Notes: generated by a model not told the origin, from the sequence alone. 64,000 nt of DNA from Siphonodentalium dalli (GCA_032622095.1 CP136066.1:183992716-184056715), one strand, 5' to 3'; positions 23,301 through 32,612 are shown, counted from the first letter of the stretch. Numbers and translations are program-made.

Positions 23301-26300
23301 TTCCTACATTTTTAGTTCAATTTTTATGTTTACCCATACCATGTATGGTAAACATAGTGTCGTTGTCCGGATTGACCACTCGTCGTCCGTCCGTCCGTCT
23401 GTCCGTCCGTCTGTCTGTCTGTCCGTCCGTAGACACTTTACGTGTAATGCGATAACTCAAACATTTTTTACCTGATCAAAACCAAATTTTGTATATGGGG
23501 TTTTCAGCCCAAAATACAGATCGAGTTCGAATATGGGTTTGATCCGACTTTTTTTGACAGAGTTATGGGCCTTTTTCGACTTAGAATTCACGCATTCTGC
23601 CATAACTCAAACATTTTTTATCTGATCGGAACCAAATTTGGTATGTGAGTTTCTCGGCCCAAAATACAGATCGAGTTCGAATATGGGTTTGATCCGACTT
23701 TTTATTACGGAGTTATGGCCCTTTTTCGACTTAGAATTAATGAATTCTGCCATAACTCAAACATTTTTTATCTGATCGGAACCAAATTTGGTATGTGAGT
23801 TTCTCGACCCAAAATACAGATCGAGTTCGAATATGGGTTTGATCGGAGTTTTTTTAATGGTGTTATGGTCCTTTGACATATGATTCACACATACATGTAC
23901 TTCGATAAATCAACCATTTTTCATCTGATAGGAACCAAATTTGGTATGTGAGTTTCTCAACTCAAAATACAGAACGAGTTTGAATATGGGTTAGATCCAA
24001 TTTGTTATACCAGAGATATGGCCCTTTTTAAACTAAGAATTATCCAGATTATAACCCAAGTAACTTACAATTAATGAATACCTGCTTCTCTGTGAGCAAG
24101 ATAAAAGACAATATAGTTTATTGCTTTGAGAGTTATTTATAGCCCTCATATGTTAGGTCTGTATAAGAGACACAGTGAATTATTGGATAAATTGATTTAG
24201 CTATCTTTTTAACCACAACTTAGCCAGGTGAATTTATTTAACTAGACCAATGGAGCTCTCTAAGTCCTTGGATGATGGGACTACATTGGATCAAACAGGG
24301 CAGAGATAGGTGATTTAACCCCTTTTACCCATTCCATGTCTTTTAACCTTTTCCATTAAATAAATAATTATATTATTTTGATATCTCACATGGCAATTTG
24401 CAACAACATGAATAGAACTGCTCACACCATGATAGGTGTGACAGGCTCTAGAGTTTAGATGTTATATTAACCGTTCTATATTGACTCATACATTCCAATA
24501 ATTTGTGTTATTACTGGTTATTATGTACATTTGTCATATACTACTTTAGATCATAACAGTATACTCTATAATTCAACATTAAAAGATTATGATTCTGATC
24601 TTAACAATTTACTATCGCCAAGGGATGGGTTAAACATCTGCCGATCGTGATCGGCCTCTCGTTTTTTAAACTTGGCACATATATTTAGTACCATGGGAAC
24701 CTGTGCACCTGCGATTAAGACGTCTGTTCCGACTTTTTTTGATGGAGTTTATCCCCCTTTTTCGTCTTAGAAAATTTGTGCAACATGCATAATTTTGTCC
24801 GAGCTTTTATTCCTACATTTTTCGGTCAATAGGTTTAGGATTAGGGTTAGGATTGTGCACCTACAATGGGAATCTGTTATTTTATTATTTTAACTAAATG
24901 TTTTCTGACATGTGAAACATCTTAGTGTTTTAAAAACATGGGGGGGGGGGGGGTATCCTTAGTCCCATTGGGATAGTCACACCTCTAGTTTATATAATGC
25001 TTTGAAAGTTTCTGTTACTTACATTTCATCTGATTATTTTACAGGAATTCCAGTGGAAAGGGCTTCTTCAGGGTTCGTTCTTCAAAAGACCCAAAGCAAA
25101 TGTTCTCATAACGTTAGCTAGTCATGAGGATTTAGGTGAAAGTGGCATCCCAGGCCTCAAATCAGTTACCAAATATAGACTGGAAAGTGTAAGTGTAAAC
25201 CAGAATTTAAAGTGATGTGAAACACTCCAGCAGGGTGAGCAAATAGCAATGGAGAATAATCTTACTCAAAGTAGGTATATCTACCAATATTAATCCAAAT
25301 TGACAACACACACCATCATTCTTATATATTAATTAAATGCAATGACGCAAGATGGCGAAATCATTTGCGTTAGTTTATCGCTGATCTTTGCGTCCCGAAT
25401 TGAGATTTAAATATTTACAACAGAGTGTAGTTCAGACGATGTTTTCTGTGGAGTGGTATGTTCGGTTTCTTTGAAATTTTCTGTGTTGTTAGTAGAATGC
25501 TACATTCCCCAGGTTGGCATAGAGCCTGAGAACTATCGTTTGTTTATCGTGCTCAAACAAGTCCATAATATGTCTTTAATCAGATATATTTAAAATATGT
25601 GACCCGCCATATCAAATCCAGTCGTAAGTCGGGATATTTTTACCCTGTGCCAATGCATTCTCTTATATATGCGAGTCGACCATAGGTCGCCTCGCATATA
25701 TAAGAGAATGCATTGGCCTAACAATTTTTTATCATTTTTTTAAAATAAATGTTTCTTACAATTTTTAGGACATAAAATAATAAACATCCATTACTCTGCA
25801 GGGAGCCCCACACATATATAGAAGCATATAGAAGAGTGTCGTCTGCTCATGTTTGTCTGGGGCTCTGTATGGGTGAAATTATAAAATTGTTAAAGAATAC
25901 AAGAAAAAATTATTAAAATTGTAAAAAATTGTTAGGCCAATGCATTCTCTTATATATGTGAGGCGACCATATATAAGAGAATGCATTGGCACAGGATAAA
26001 AAAAATCCCGACTTATGACTGGATTTGATATGGCGGGTCACATATATCAGAAACCTTTGTATCTTTGTTTTTTGTTGTGTAAATCTGTATTTTCTTATGG
26101 GTTGGTGTTATTACCCATACTTTGTTGCAGTTGGTAAATTATAGTCGTTTGGTGAGAAATAAATTTATTAAAAATATAAAGAAGTGTGCTAACTGGAGTT
26201 GTAAATTGTATATAGTTTAGAAGATTGATGCCAGTTATGGGTGCAGTTAGTTAACCATAGCCCGTAGCACAAAACATTTACCCTATTATTTTTATTTGCA

Positions 26301-29300
26301 TCAGTTTTTGATAGTCATTTGAGCTATGCAATGTACTAGAGATAATCAGGTAACACCACAAGTTCCCACCATGTGTACTATTGTTATTATATACAGTTAG
26401 GCATGCTAAGATGGCGATGACATATTTATAGGACTGAGCATGGATGCTTCTGTTTTGTAAATTGCACTTATCATGAATACCTTACACAAGTGACAAGTGG
26501 ATTCCCCATATGAATGTTGACTTCCATGAATGTCACTATGGATACATGTATCTACAGTGACGATAAAACAAAAAAATTATAAAAACAATCAAAAAGGCAG
26601 AAAACGAGGAATAATATACTCTGGTGGGACCTTTTACAAAAATTGGAATAAAATATTCACTGACCTACTAACTCTACTTATTTACCGTTCGTTAACGAAA
26701 TCATTAATGCATTGGCCTTTCAGCTCGTTATAGCGTTTTATTCTAATTTCATTCCAGGATGATCCAATGATTGACATTCCACAGCTCACTAGTCGCATAC
26801 AGAATGCCTTCTTCGACAAAAATCCACTCATGCTTCACCTGATGAAAGACAATGATGTAAGTCATTATATAGTGTGGGGAATATAATTATGGCAATTAAA
26901 ATCTCATGGCAGTTATGAAAAATATTTTTTCTGTTTTATTTTTATCTCGGGTAAAAATATGAAGAAAACTTGAAATTTTAACCACATGCATAGTTTTGTT
27001 GCTCTAGGAAGTGTATGAACAGTTGTCAAAATATATAGCCTCGGGACTGTTTTAATACTTTTTTACATACTGGACAGTACCTATATTGTGGTAAAAATGA
27101 CCTTGTCATAAGATTTCAACTTTGGTTGAAAATTAAGACATTGTGAAAACAATGATCACGATTTTTCCTTAACCCTTTACCCAACAAAGCGGCCAAATAA
27201 AGCTTCAACAGCCTAAAATATCTTCGGTCTGTCTCAATAACACCATACAAATATGGATATCATTTGAACCTGTTCATTGACCACATTGTGATGGTTACAG
27301 TTATGCCCTGTGCCAATGCATTCTCTTATATATGCGAGTCGACCATAGGTCGCCTCGCATATATAAGAGAATGCATTGGCCTAAAAATTTTAATATGTGT
27401 TAAGGCAATGCATTCTCTTATATATGCGAGGCGACCTATGGTCGACTCGCATATATAAGAGAATGCATTGGCACAGGGCCGTTCTGTTGGGTAAAGGGTT
27501 AACCCTTTCTATACTAAATATTTACACTCATACATGCATTCGCATTGTGGAACATGAATGCAGGTCGTTGATAGGTTGAAATTGCATCACATGACGTCAC
27601 ACACTGACCCCTTGCATCCATTTTTGTGTCGACACAACTTGCATCAATTCATGAGAATAACGTTGGAAATGGGCGCTTAATGCTCTCTTAATCTGCCAGT
27701 TGACTCGGTTGAGTGTAATGGATGTTGATTTTGTTGCATTCCATAGAGTATGGATGCAAGTTTATGTAAAAAATGTCAGACCAACTTGCAACCATACTCT
27801 ATGGAATGCAAGCAAACCAACATCCATTTCTTAAATGGATTCTCCAATTCAGTTATAAAAGTATACATTGGAACGGTCTATTATTCATTTGGAACGGTTT
27901 TTAGGTAAATAAAAGCAGATGACACATGGAAAAACAGAATGAAAAAGCAGAATAATTCGTATTCATTGGTGGGGAACTTTCAGATAATAAGTTATTATAT
28001 TATTAATTTATTATCTGAACATTTCCTATGAGATAACAACTTGTCAGTGCTGATTTAGTATAGAAAGGGTTAACCCTTTACCCAACAGAAGGGCCCTGTG
28101 CCAATGCATTCTCTTATATATGCGAGTCGACCATAGGTCGCCTCGCATATATAAGAGAATGCATTGGCTTAACACATTAAAAATTATAAAATTGTTAAAG
28201 AATGTAAGAAAAAATGGTAAAAAGTGTTAAAAAAAGATTTTTTTTAGGCCAATGCATTCTCTTATATATGCGAGGCGACCTATGGTCGACTCGCATATAT
28301 AAGAGAATGCATTGGCACAGGGCCCTTCTGTTGGGTAAAGGGTTAAATAAGGTATTTAGGCTGATGAATTCCCATATATCAATCACATCAACTGTCACTG
28401 TTTCTTTTTACAGCTATTTGATATAGAGACAGAAAGTCCTCTCCTTAAGAAGATACCAACCACTCTAAAGAAGGTTGCACACCGTCTTATGGAGCCTGAC
28501 TCAGTTCTGAGGAGCCATGATGTTGGTTGTCTAAACATGAGTCATAAGGCCGATAAATCCCTTCTGTCTGAACTACAAGTGATGAAAGATGTGGTGAAAA
28601 CAGTAAGTTGATGCACTTTTGTCAAAGGAAATTTACTTGTCATTTTTTGTAAGATCATTGTATGTTTTGACAGCAAATTCGCAATCTGATCTTGTGAGTA
28701 AATGTACACCCATCAGTGTATTCTTATGAAATACACTGGGTCCAACCTGTGTGGTAATGTTTCGATAGATAGCTCTAGGCCACAGCAATCCTAATTCTCT
28801 CTTTAGAGAGTGAATTTAGTGATGCTACCCTCTATGCTTTCTGGCTTCAATATTGCTTCTGATACTGTTTCATTTATTATTGTATTATAGAGATGGCCAC
28901 AAAGAATTCACACTTAATTGATTAGACATGCATTAATTTCATTTATTCATAATATTTACATTGTATACTGACGATCATTTATCATTGTTACGAAGTGAGC
29001 AAATTGATATTGGTACGGCCTCTGAGTCATGTATTATCTTCATCTTCACTACTATTATGCCTGATGCAACGATTCGATTCGAGATTCACTGCGATTCGGA
29101 ATAATTTTTCTGATTCGATTCAAAATGAAAATGCCCGATTCGCAGGGCTAGATGGAAATTGAAAGAGGCCCACCCAGGTGGAAACAGATGAGAATGAATA
29201 AGTAGTATCCAATTGTGAACCCACTCATTGTTAACTGGCTTTAAATTTTGTCTTGACAGATATCAGATAATGCTGCACTGCTTCAGTCGGCGACACCAGA

Positions 29301-31436
29301 TCTCTTTTCATTCACACTCAATGGACTTCAAGACGTAATCAGAAAACATGGTGTCAACTCACAGAAAACCAAAGATGCTGCTGGTCTAATAAATGATGTC
29401 ATAGGAAAGGTAATTATTTCTCCTCCTAGAGTCATGCAGATACATTCATTACAATTCACAAATAGTCCAGGTAATTTGTTTTTACGTTTTTTCCGAACAG
29501 TGACATCAGTTAGTACAGAAATTCTGTGGTTGATTCATCAATAATCACTGTTACGGTAGTCATAGTATCTATGGAAGTTGCAGTAAATGTTTTTCCTTAC
29601 CTGATACAAGGGTGTGGATTAAAACCAGAGCACAACTTTAGAATCTAAAATTCTTTTATCAATCTCTGAGGGGATGGCACATTTCACAAGAGCAGAATGA
29701 TCTAGAAGATAGTATAATGTATACTTGTGCTGTCCGCAACTCATTCCATAAAATATTCTCGTCTGATATACGCTTTTTGTTCTGTCTATGAAGAATGGAC
29801 CATTAAAATGTATATTGTGTTATATTGGGTGAATCTATTAAGGATAGGGGCGGGTTGGCGGTGGGTATATGCTGTTAAAATATTCACCTCCGTCAAAAAC
29901 CGCCATAAACAGAAATAATAGGAAAATATAGACAGACTTATGGCATGACTTATATAGACAGAAATATGGCATAAACAGTATATTATGGTCAAATGTTTTT
30001 CCTTTGTGTTGTAAACAAAAGCAAAAAAATGTTACAGAACCTGGCTTTTGTTTAGATCCAGATATGGTAAACATAAAGAGTGTTATTTGTTACTGTTTTC
30101 TTGATATGGAAATAATAAAGAGCGCTTATATCATTTGTGTGAGATTAACCAATAGAATTGCGCTGTGTTATGTAAACAGAAGCAAAACTTCTGTAACACG
30201 AGCAGGCTCTCGTTTTACGTTCACCATCGTATGTCTTGATACAATATACTATTTACATGCTGATTATGTTTGGCATATGAACAAAACTATATATATTTTA
30301 ACATTCCTTCTGTTGATGGTGTTTTGAACAAATATGAATATTTCTGCAACGAACGCCGCCCGTGCCTTTAAGCATTAAAAGCTGAGAATTATAAATCTAT
30401 TTATATTCCAGATAACTGAAGATTTTACAAAGATCTACAAGGGTAATGTTCTAGTGGAGGTCGTATCTGTGTTACCACCAAAGGCCGGCCTTATCAGAAA
30501 AGTGAGGAGCCTCAAAGCTGCTGGTGATGATCCGGTAAGTACTTTGTTAAATCGTTATAAAAAAAAATTTAAACTGTTGAATCTATATATTTGATCGGCA
30601 TCCAAAAACAAATGCTGCAAAGCTGCAAAATTATGTCCTCGATTGTGTAAGATGCATATATTCAATAAACTTATCACAGTTACCTCATCTTTGTAAACTG
30701 CCATTCAAAATTCTGCTGTCGAGCAGTTGTCCGATAAAAAAATTTCACAGAAGATGAGGCCTAAGCAGAATTAGGTCCCCATAGGGTGAATTAAGTGATG
30801 CTAGCCTGCTTAACGGAACAGTTATATTTAAAGGATATTACTTAGTTTGTTTGTTATTAGGCCCGATATCAGCCCGAGGTAACCTCATATCAGCCTGAGA
30901 ACGATATGATGGTGCCGAGCACTGATATAGGCCAATAATATCAAACCAACCAAGTATTATCCTATTTATTAATTAGATCGCCTCTTAGTAACTGACAACT
31001 CTATCATATGAGTGACTTCGCAAAAAAGGATACCTAAACATTATTTTATAGCAGTGCAGTAGATTTTCGGCATGTCGTAAATCCATATTACTGGGATTGG
31101 AGATTTCGCAATCAATATTACTGGGATTGGAGATGTTGCAAATCAATATTACTCAGTTTAAGAGCGATATTAGCCTTGTTCGATAACTTGCTACCCTGGA
31201 CAAAAATGATATAACTAGTTAATAAATTGTCTATATATAATCTTTTTCAGACAAAGAATATCAACCTGGCTGACAGCTATTCAGCAGATTTTCCTGCCAT
31301 CTTCAACATCACTCTGTGGCTCATGATTTTTTTGTTCGTAGCATTCTACGTTATATGTTATTCCATCTGGAACATGGACCCGGGACGAGATAGTATCATA
31401 TACAGAATGACGAGCCAGAGACTGAAGAAAGACTGA
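8258..31436 (+). CDS. ATP6AP2: ATP6AP2 / (pro)renin receptor orthologue, V-ATPase accessory subunit 2 (8 coding exons, complete)
   Basis: The product is a type I membrane protein that helps assemble the V-ATPase proton pump in the ER, endosome and lysosome, and in animals also acts in Wnt and renin signalling (family knowledge). Coding exons are 8258..8318, 21967..22112, 25045..25188, 26758..26856, 28414..28602, 29260..29409, 30412..30534 and 31251..31436. All junctions are GT-AG and all phases agree, giving 365 residues plus TGA (human protein 350). Seen: a hydrophobic signal peptide (residues about 10-21); an ectodomain with WKGLLQGSFFKRPKANVL, matching the human LSWPGL...FHRPRA block; a furin-type RKVR at residues 292-295 where human has RKTR; one membrane helix at about 324-343; and a tail with IWNMDPGRDSIIYRM ending RLKKD, which fits an ER-retrieval KxKxx signal. 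The first in-frame ATG (8258) is used; ATGs at 8264 and 8273 would also work. Confidence 0.94.
9177..10280. mobile_element. hAT-like non-autonomous transposon (TSD atggacaa)
   Basis: TIR tagagctgaaacggtt at both ends, followed by repeated ggttaac/ggttagc subterminal motifs. The exact 8-bp duplication atggacaa lies at 9169..9176 and 10281..10288. Ends fit the hAT YARNG rule (TAGAG). 1,104 bp with no convincing coding content. It lies inside the 8980..12132 element, so it is younger than that element. Confidence 0.9.
10718..11542 (-). CDS. Transposon-borne ORF of unknown function, 274 codons, basic
   Basis: Not recognised as a transposase. The N-terminus reads MDLIPEAALLAVQSS followed by a hydrophobic/aromatic stretch with LTLCLEFRT. 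A strongly basic PSRRRRDAARRAKWKKK motif lies at about residues 75-92, then a low-complexity acidic/Pro/Ser middle, a predicted helical stretch EEIIAEAQLQHEKRMADSD, and a Lys-rich C-terminus. The basic motif resembles one I associate with transposon-linked predicted proteins of corals and molluscs, possibly gag-like. Its placement inside a TIR element argues it is transposon cargo. The frame is intact, suggesting recent activity or selection. Confidence 0.5.
   Translation of the reverse strand: MDLIPEAALLAVQSSSVVNIASWSLQSSGGYLTLCLEFRTKDAGNQKSKDLDVNAKATRCTMPKMKTGPTKKKTPSRRRRDAARRAKWKKKMGATVDRPVTPPRVVQPSTVIAGGSKLSERRPDDSTCMETDDIEPASRDSVDLPEVPAVVIEACGDRDVDNTPDVPAASFDVELDSFTPRTPDYQHIPVSPSSTSTNNNTSAASTRSVEEIIAEAQLQHEKRMADSDRVLEMARKFQQDRDREETTSSDSNPVTTTATSNRRKKKAKKSTKKK
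12160..15605 (-). pseudogene. CR1/L2-type non-LTR retrotransposon ORF (2A motif, PHD-like finger, APE endonuclease, RT), disrupted
   Basis: The first open segment (15605..13566, 679 codons) has a basic/hydrophobic leader, then a 2A motif DIETNPGP (residues 47-54; bases 15467..15444). A C4HC3 PHD-like finger follows (C68, C71, C84, C87, H92, C95, C117, C120). An APE-type endonuclease comes next, with the NINFCSI start, an ETWL glutamate, GDFNFPNLDW and SDHDIV. The reverse transcriptase covers 13640..12583 with LLDFSKAFDKVNH, GVPQG and an FADD active site (YxDD variant) near 12960. The tail includes FFPSTAILWNQLPPDL (12160..12471), typical of CR1/L2 LINEs. Three lesions: an in-frame TGA at 13566..13568, a one-base frameshift near 13045 just after GVPQG, and an in-frame TAG at 12583..12585. 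It is therefore not active as it stands. The 3' end abuts a TIR transposon at 12133; an insertion lies 20 bp upstream of the start codon. Confidence 0.9.
15625..16798. mobile_element. Mutator-like non-autonomous TIR element (9-bp TSD gagttttgt)
   Basis: A roughly 70 bp near-perfect TIR begins tagtccaagtcttctcgtac, and the 9-bp exact duplication gagttttgt lies at 15616..15624 and 16799..16807. A 9-bp target duplication with long TIRs points to a MULE-type element; the superfamily is inferred. 1,174 bp with no transposase. It sits in the LINE leader, 20 bp upstream of its ATG. Confidence 0.85.
16808..17660. other. Probable LINE leader remainder and unassigned sequence
   Basis: Lies between the 9-bp-TSD insertion and the right outer arm. 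The part next to 16808 should be the 5' leader of the - strand LINE, interrupted by that insertion. No further coding signal seen. Confidence 0.35.
17905..20093. mobile_element. hAT-like transposon with ggttcggttcg subterminal repeats (TSD ccatccct)
   Basis: Ends tagtcccctgtgaacc (left) and an imperfect inverse (right), with repeated ggttcggttcgatt-type motifs just inside both. The exact 8-bp duplication ccatccct is at 17897..17904 and 20094..20101. It contains a nested element at 18129..19046. No transposase frame recognised. Confidence 0.8.
18129..19046. mobile_element. Nested hAT-like element, TIR caggctttccgccag
   Basis: Inverted ends caggctttccgccag at 18129 and 19046, with gttatgc directly repeated outside (18122..18128 and 19047..19053). 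Seven exact bases are seen; hAT elements normally give eight. 918 bp, no coding content, younger than the host element 17905..20093. Confidence 0.75.
20448..20520 (+). pseudogene. 5S rRNA-derived fragment (pseudogene or SINE head)
   Basis: The stretch tgatctccgaag ... cttgggatgggtgaccggct ... ccaggtgctg aligns with the 3' half of metazoan 5S rRNA, including the C-box part of the pol III internal promoter, with a roughly 9-base deletion and several changes. The 5' 40 bases of 5S are not recognisable. It may be a 5S pseudogene or the remnant of a 5S-headed (SINE3-like) retroposon. Confidence 0.65.
20750..21870. mobile_element. hAT-like non-autonomous transposon (TSD atgacatg)
   Basis: TIR (c/t)agtgatgttccgataat at both ends with ccgattccgat-type subterminal repeats; exact 8-bp duplication atgacatg at 20742..20749 and 21871..21878. 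1,121 bp, no transposase. It ends 96 bp before ATP6AP2 exon 2. Confidence 0.9.
21967..22112 (+). CDS. ATP6AP2: ATP6AP2 coding exon 2
   Basis: Acceptor tttcag|CT and donor AAG|gtcagt. After completing the split Ala codon it encodes 48 residues (SIATEVSSQDLHIVHSPEYL... to ...GVPAEK), the start of the mature ectodomain. It corresponds to the region following the human signal peptide, where a VLxSPxxVxF-like block is conserved as IVHSPEYLKF. It ends in phase 0. Confidence 0.9.
22160..22616. mobile_element. Palindromic MITE family 2, two-hairpin copy with tgagaatatggtgcc ends
   Basis: Inverted ends tgagaatatggtgccggaca / tgtctggcaccatattctca replace the usual caagccttgaaatag ends, enclosing the same gaatgagg(a/t)cc hairpins. 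It starts 48 bp after ATP6AP2 exon 2. Confidence 0.8.
23160..24860 (+). repeat. (gtcc)n-led array of ~150-bp units with flanking modules
   Basis: A (gtcc/gtct)n microsatellite (23383..23435) is followed by four ~150-bp units starting near 23450, 23600, 23750 and 23902. Each has ataactcaaacatttttt, accaaatttggtatgtgagt and gatcgagttcgaatatgggt. Modules with aacttggcaca...catgggaacctgtg lie on both sides (23165 and 24660). ATP6AP2 intron 2. G14 occurs at 24940..24953, just outside. Confidence 0.8.
25045..25188 (+). CDS. ATP6AP2: ATP6AP2 coding exon 3
   Basis: 48 codons in phase 0, acceptor tttacag and donor gtaagt. It encodes EFQWKGLLQGSFFKRPKANV..., aligning with the human SWPGLAVGNLFHRPRATV block, one of the most conserved ectodomain segments. 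The next residues (LITLASHEDLG) match the human VMVMVKGVNKL stretch in pattern. Confidence 0.93.
25203..25580 (-). repeat. Dispersed repeat R1, copy 2 (inverted)
   Basis: Inverse of the 6992 copy from gtgaaacactccagcagggt to aagtccataatatgtcttta. ATP6AP2 intron 3, starting 14 bp after exon 3. Confidence 0.75.
25596..26045. mobile_element. Hairpin MITE with different ends (end-type D, atatgtgacccgccatatca)
   Basis: A roughly 40 bp TIR atatgtgacccgccatatca...gtcgtaagtcggga encloses two copies of the same cruciform core and a spacer containing gagccccacacatatataga. It has no TTAACCC end. This is the clearest case of the core riding in an unrelated terminal repeat. It lies in ATP6AP2 intron 3. 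Confidence 0.85.
26758..26856 (+). CDS. ATP6AP2: ATP6AP2 coding exon 4
   Basis: 33 codons, phase 0 at both ends, acceptor attccag and donor gtaagt. It encodes DDPMIDIPQLTSRIQNAFFDKNPLML..., matching the human [26 protein letters not shown] segment by pattern. Confidence 0.9.
27169..27502. mobile_element. TTAA hairpin MITE, end-type A
   Basis: ttaaccctttacccaac at the left, gttgggtaaagggttaa at the right, two perfect cores. First of three back-to-back elements sharing TTAAs. ATP6AP2 intron 4. Confidence 0.88.
27499..28073. mobile_element. TTAA MITE, end-type E (ctatactaaa ends)
   Basis: ttaaccctttctatactaaa at the left and tttagtatagaaagggttaa at the right. Includes a gttcagataataagtt hairpin arm pair near its right end instead of the usual core, and a block (27640..27840) with inverted accaacttgca/tgcaagtt repeats also found at about 36595..36755. 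Confidence 0.8.
28070..28346. mobile_element. TTAA hairpin MITE, end-type A
   Basis: ttaaccctttacccaacaga ... gttgggtaaagggttaa with two perfect cores and an almost symmetrical layout. Third of the back-to-back set; ends 67 bp before ATP6AP2 exon 5. Confidence 0.9.
28414..28602 (+). CDS. ATP6AP2: ATP6AP2 coding exon 5
   Basis: 63 codons, phase 0, acceptor tttttacag and donor gtaagt. It holds the LPLNSLSR...NEVDLLFLSELQVLHDI equivalent, seen here as LNMSHKADKSLLSELQVMKDV. A TTAA-flanked hairpin MITE (28070..28346) ends only 67 bp upstream of this exon, so it sits over or next to the branch-point region. Confidence 0.93.
28603..30411. other. ATP6AP2 introns 5 and 6
   Basis: Intron 5 (28603..29259) has a family-2 MITE fragment near 28803 and a gattcgattcg-rich stretch near 29070..29150. 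Intron 6 (29410..30411) shows nothing recognisable, only short chance frames on both strands. Confidence 0.5.
29260..29409 (+). CDS. ATP6AP2: ATP6AP2 coding exon 6
   Basis: 50 codons, phase 0, acceptor cttgacag and donor gtaatt. It encodes ISDNAALLQSATPDLFSFTL..., the counterpart of human [22 protein letters not shown], with the SPDLYS-like TPDLFS motif conserved. Confidence 0.93.
30412..30534 (+). CDS. ATP6AP2: ATP6AP2 coding exon 7 (furin-type site)
   Basis: 41 codons, phase 0, acceptor attccag and donor gtaagt. It encodes IYKGNVLVEVVSV... (human LYGGNAVVELVTV) and then LIRKVRSL. The RKVR tetrapeptide lies where human RKTR is cut by furin/S1P-type proteases to release the soluble ectodomain. 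Confidence 0.94.
30832..30963. mobile_element. Small palindromic MITE, ends aggatattacttag
   Basis: Left aggatattacttagtttgtt and inverted right aaccaaccaagtattatcct with a roughly 50 bp centre (gatatcagcccgaggtaacc). 132 bp, ATP6AP2 intron 7. Confidence 0.6.
30975..31250. other. End of ATP6AP2 intron 7
   Basis: Two and a half tandem units of caatattactgggattggag near 31080..31155. Nothing else recognised. Confidence 0.5.
31251..31436 (+). CDS. ATP6AP2: ATP6AP2 coding exon 8 (membrane helix, tail, stop)
   Basis: 61 codons plus TGA (31434..31436), acceptor tctttttcag. It carries the juxtamembrane YSADFPAIFNITLW, the membrane helix and the cytoplasmic tail IWNMDPGRDSIIYRM, nearly identical to human IWNMDPGYDSIIYRM. 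It ends RLKKD; Arg at -5 and Lys at -3 fit an ER-retrieval signal. A palindromic MITE starts 36 bp after the stop, so the 3' UTR probably contains it. No single poly(A) signal could be chosen. Confidence 0.97.
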   Translation, partial: TKNINLADSYSADFPAIFNITLWLMIFLFVAFYVICYSIWNMDPGRDSIIYRMTSQRLKKD

Positions 31437-31471
31437 TAACATTCCAGTGTAGTAATTTATTAATTCAGTCA

Positions 31472-31903
31472 TGCCTGCAAATAGTGTGTCTGTCATTTGC
31501 AGAATGAGGTCCCCAGAGGGTGAATTTAGTGATGCTATCCCACACAGTGGGCTAGCATCACCAAATTCACCCTCTGGGGACCTCATTCTGCTTTAGGCCT
31601 CGTCTTCTGTGAAGTATCTATAGTCTCAAATTATAACAGTGTTTTAGTTACTGTTTACCTTCTGGGAACATTACATATCCCCTAATATGCAGAAGATAAA
31701 ATGCAAAATCGAGGTGACTTATATGTGAACATTACAAACTTCAACTGGGGAACTTCCGTCTGATCCTAGGTCTCCCATAGCAGTTGAGGCCTAAGCAGAA
31801 TGAGGTTCCCAGAGGGTGAATTTGGTAATACTAGCGGGATAGCATCACTAAATTCACCTTCTGGGGACCTCATTCTGCAAACGACAGACACACTCTTTGC
31901 AGA
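31472..31903. mobile_element. Palindromic MITE family 2, two-hairpin copy
   Basis: Inverted ends ctgcaaatagtgtgtctgtc / gacagacacactctttgcag; two hairpins with gcctcgtcttctgtgaagta-type link. It begins 36 bp after the ATP6AP2 stop codon. Confidence 0.85.
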
Positions 31904-31989
31904 CGAATTCAGTGATCATCACCAACATCCATGCATTTTAGAAGAGACCAGGGTCAGTCCTCAGTTAACCTGTCCTTCCCAGGAGACGG

Positions 31990-32240
31990 GAGCGATTGCT
32001 CTCGCACCCATATGCACAATCAATTTTTTTAATGCACAGGTGCCAAAAATTTGCACTCCTCCCTCTTGTCGAAATGTTTATGGTCACTTGATCATTGATT
32101 CAATATAATATTGAACTATTTGAAGGTATATTTAGAACCTTTCCCATCTCAGTTAAATTATGGGCATGTGAAAGTTTAACTGGACATAGGTCTATCCCAC
32201 AATGGCATTTTGTTTGAGAAAAACATAACTTACGATTATA
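31990..32240 (+). repeat. Dispersed repeat R2, uninterrupted copy
   Basis: Matches 50165..50350 joined to 50829..50890 (atgtttatggtcact, ttatgggcatgtgaaagt, ccacaatg(g/a)cattttg). This copy lacks the 472-bp insertion, so it records the empty site of 50357..50828. Confidence 0.75.
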
Positions 32241-32321
32241 TAACGGGCGCAATTACACCCGTCTTCAGAATTGTGACAGCAAATAAGTGCTCTCGCTTTA
32301 TTTTATCGTGGGAAGGACTGG

Positions 32322-32590
32322 TTAACCCTTTCTGTACTAAATGGATTCTTCCACTCCATAACAAAAGTAAACATTGGAATGGTCTATTATTCATTTGGAG
32401 GGTGTTCAGAATAAATTAGCAAATGACAGTCAGACGAATAAATAAGACACGTGCAGAAAGATTCATATTCATTGGTGGGAAATGTTCAGATAATAAGTTC
32501 AACAAACGACCTATGGTCTTTGTTGAACTTGTTATCTGAACATTTCCCCAAGCGAACTACTTGTCACTGAGTATTTAGTATACAAAGGGT
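32322..32590. mobile_element. TTAA MITE, end-type E
   Basis: gttaaccctttctgtactaa at the left and gtatttagtatacaaagggt at the right; central hairpin gttcagataataagttcaac with its inverse around gacctatggtc. Other end-E members: 22787..23045, about 50905..51050, 51530..51620 (fragment) and 61700..61882. Confidence 0.8.
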
Positions 32591-32612
32591 GAACTGAATG
32601 GTGTGAATGGTA

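Noticed and set aside
27300-28320. Regularly repeated hairpins that look at first like a CRISPR array
   Set aside because: Units are long palindromic MITEs with TTAA target sites in a eukaryotic intron; there are no short uniform spacers and no cas genes.
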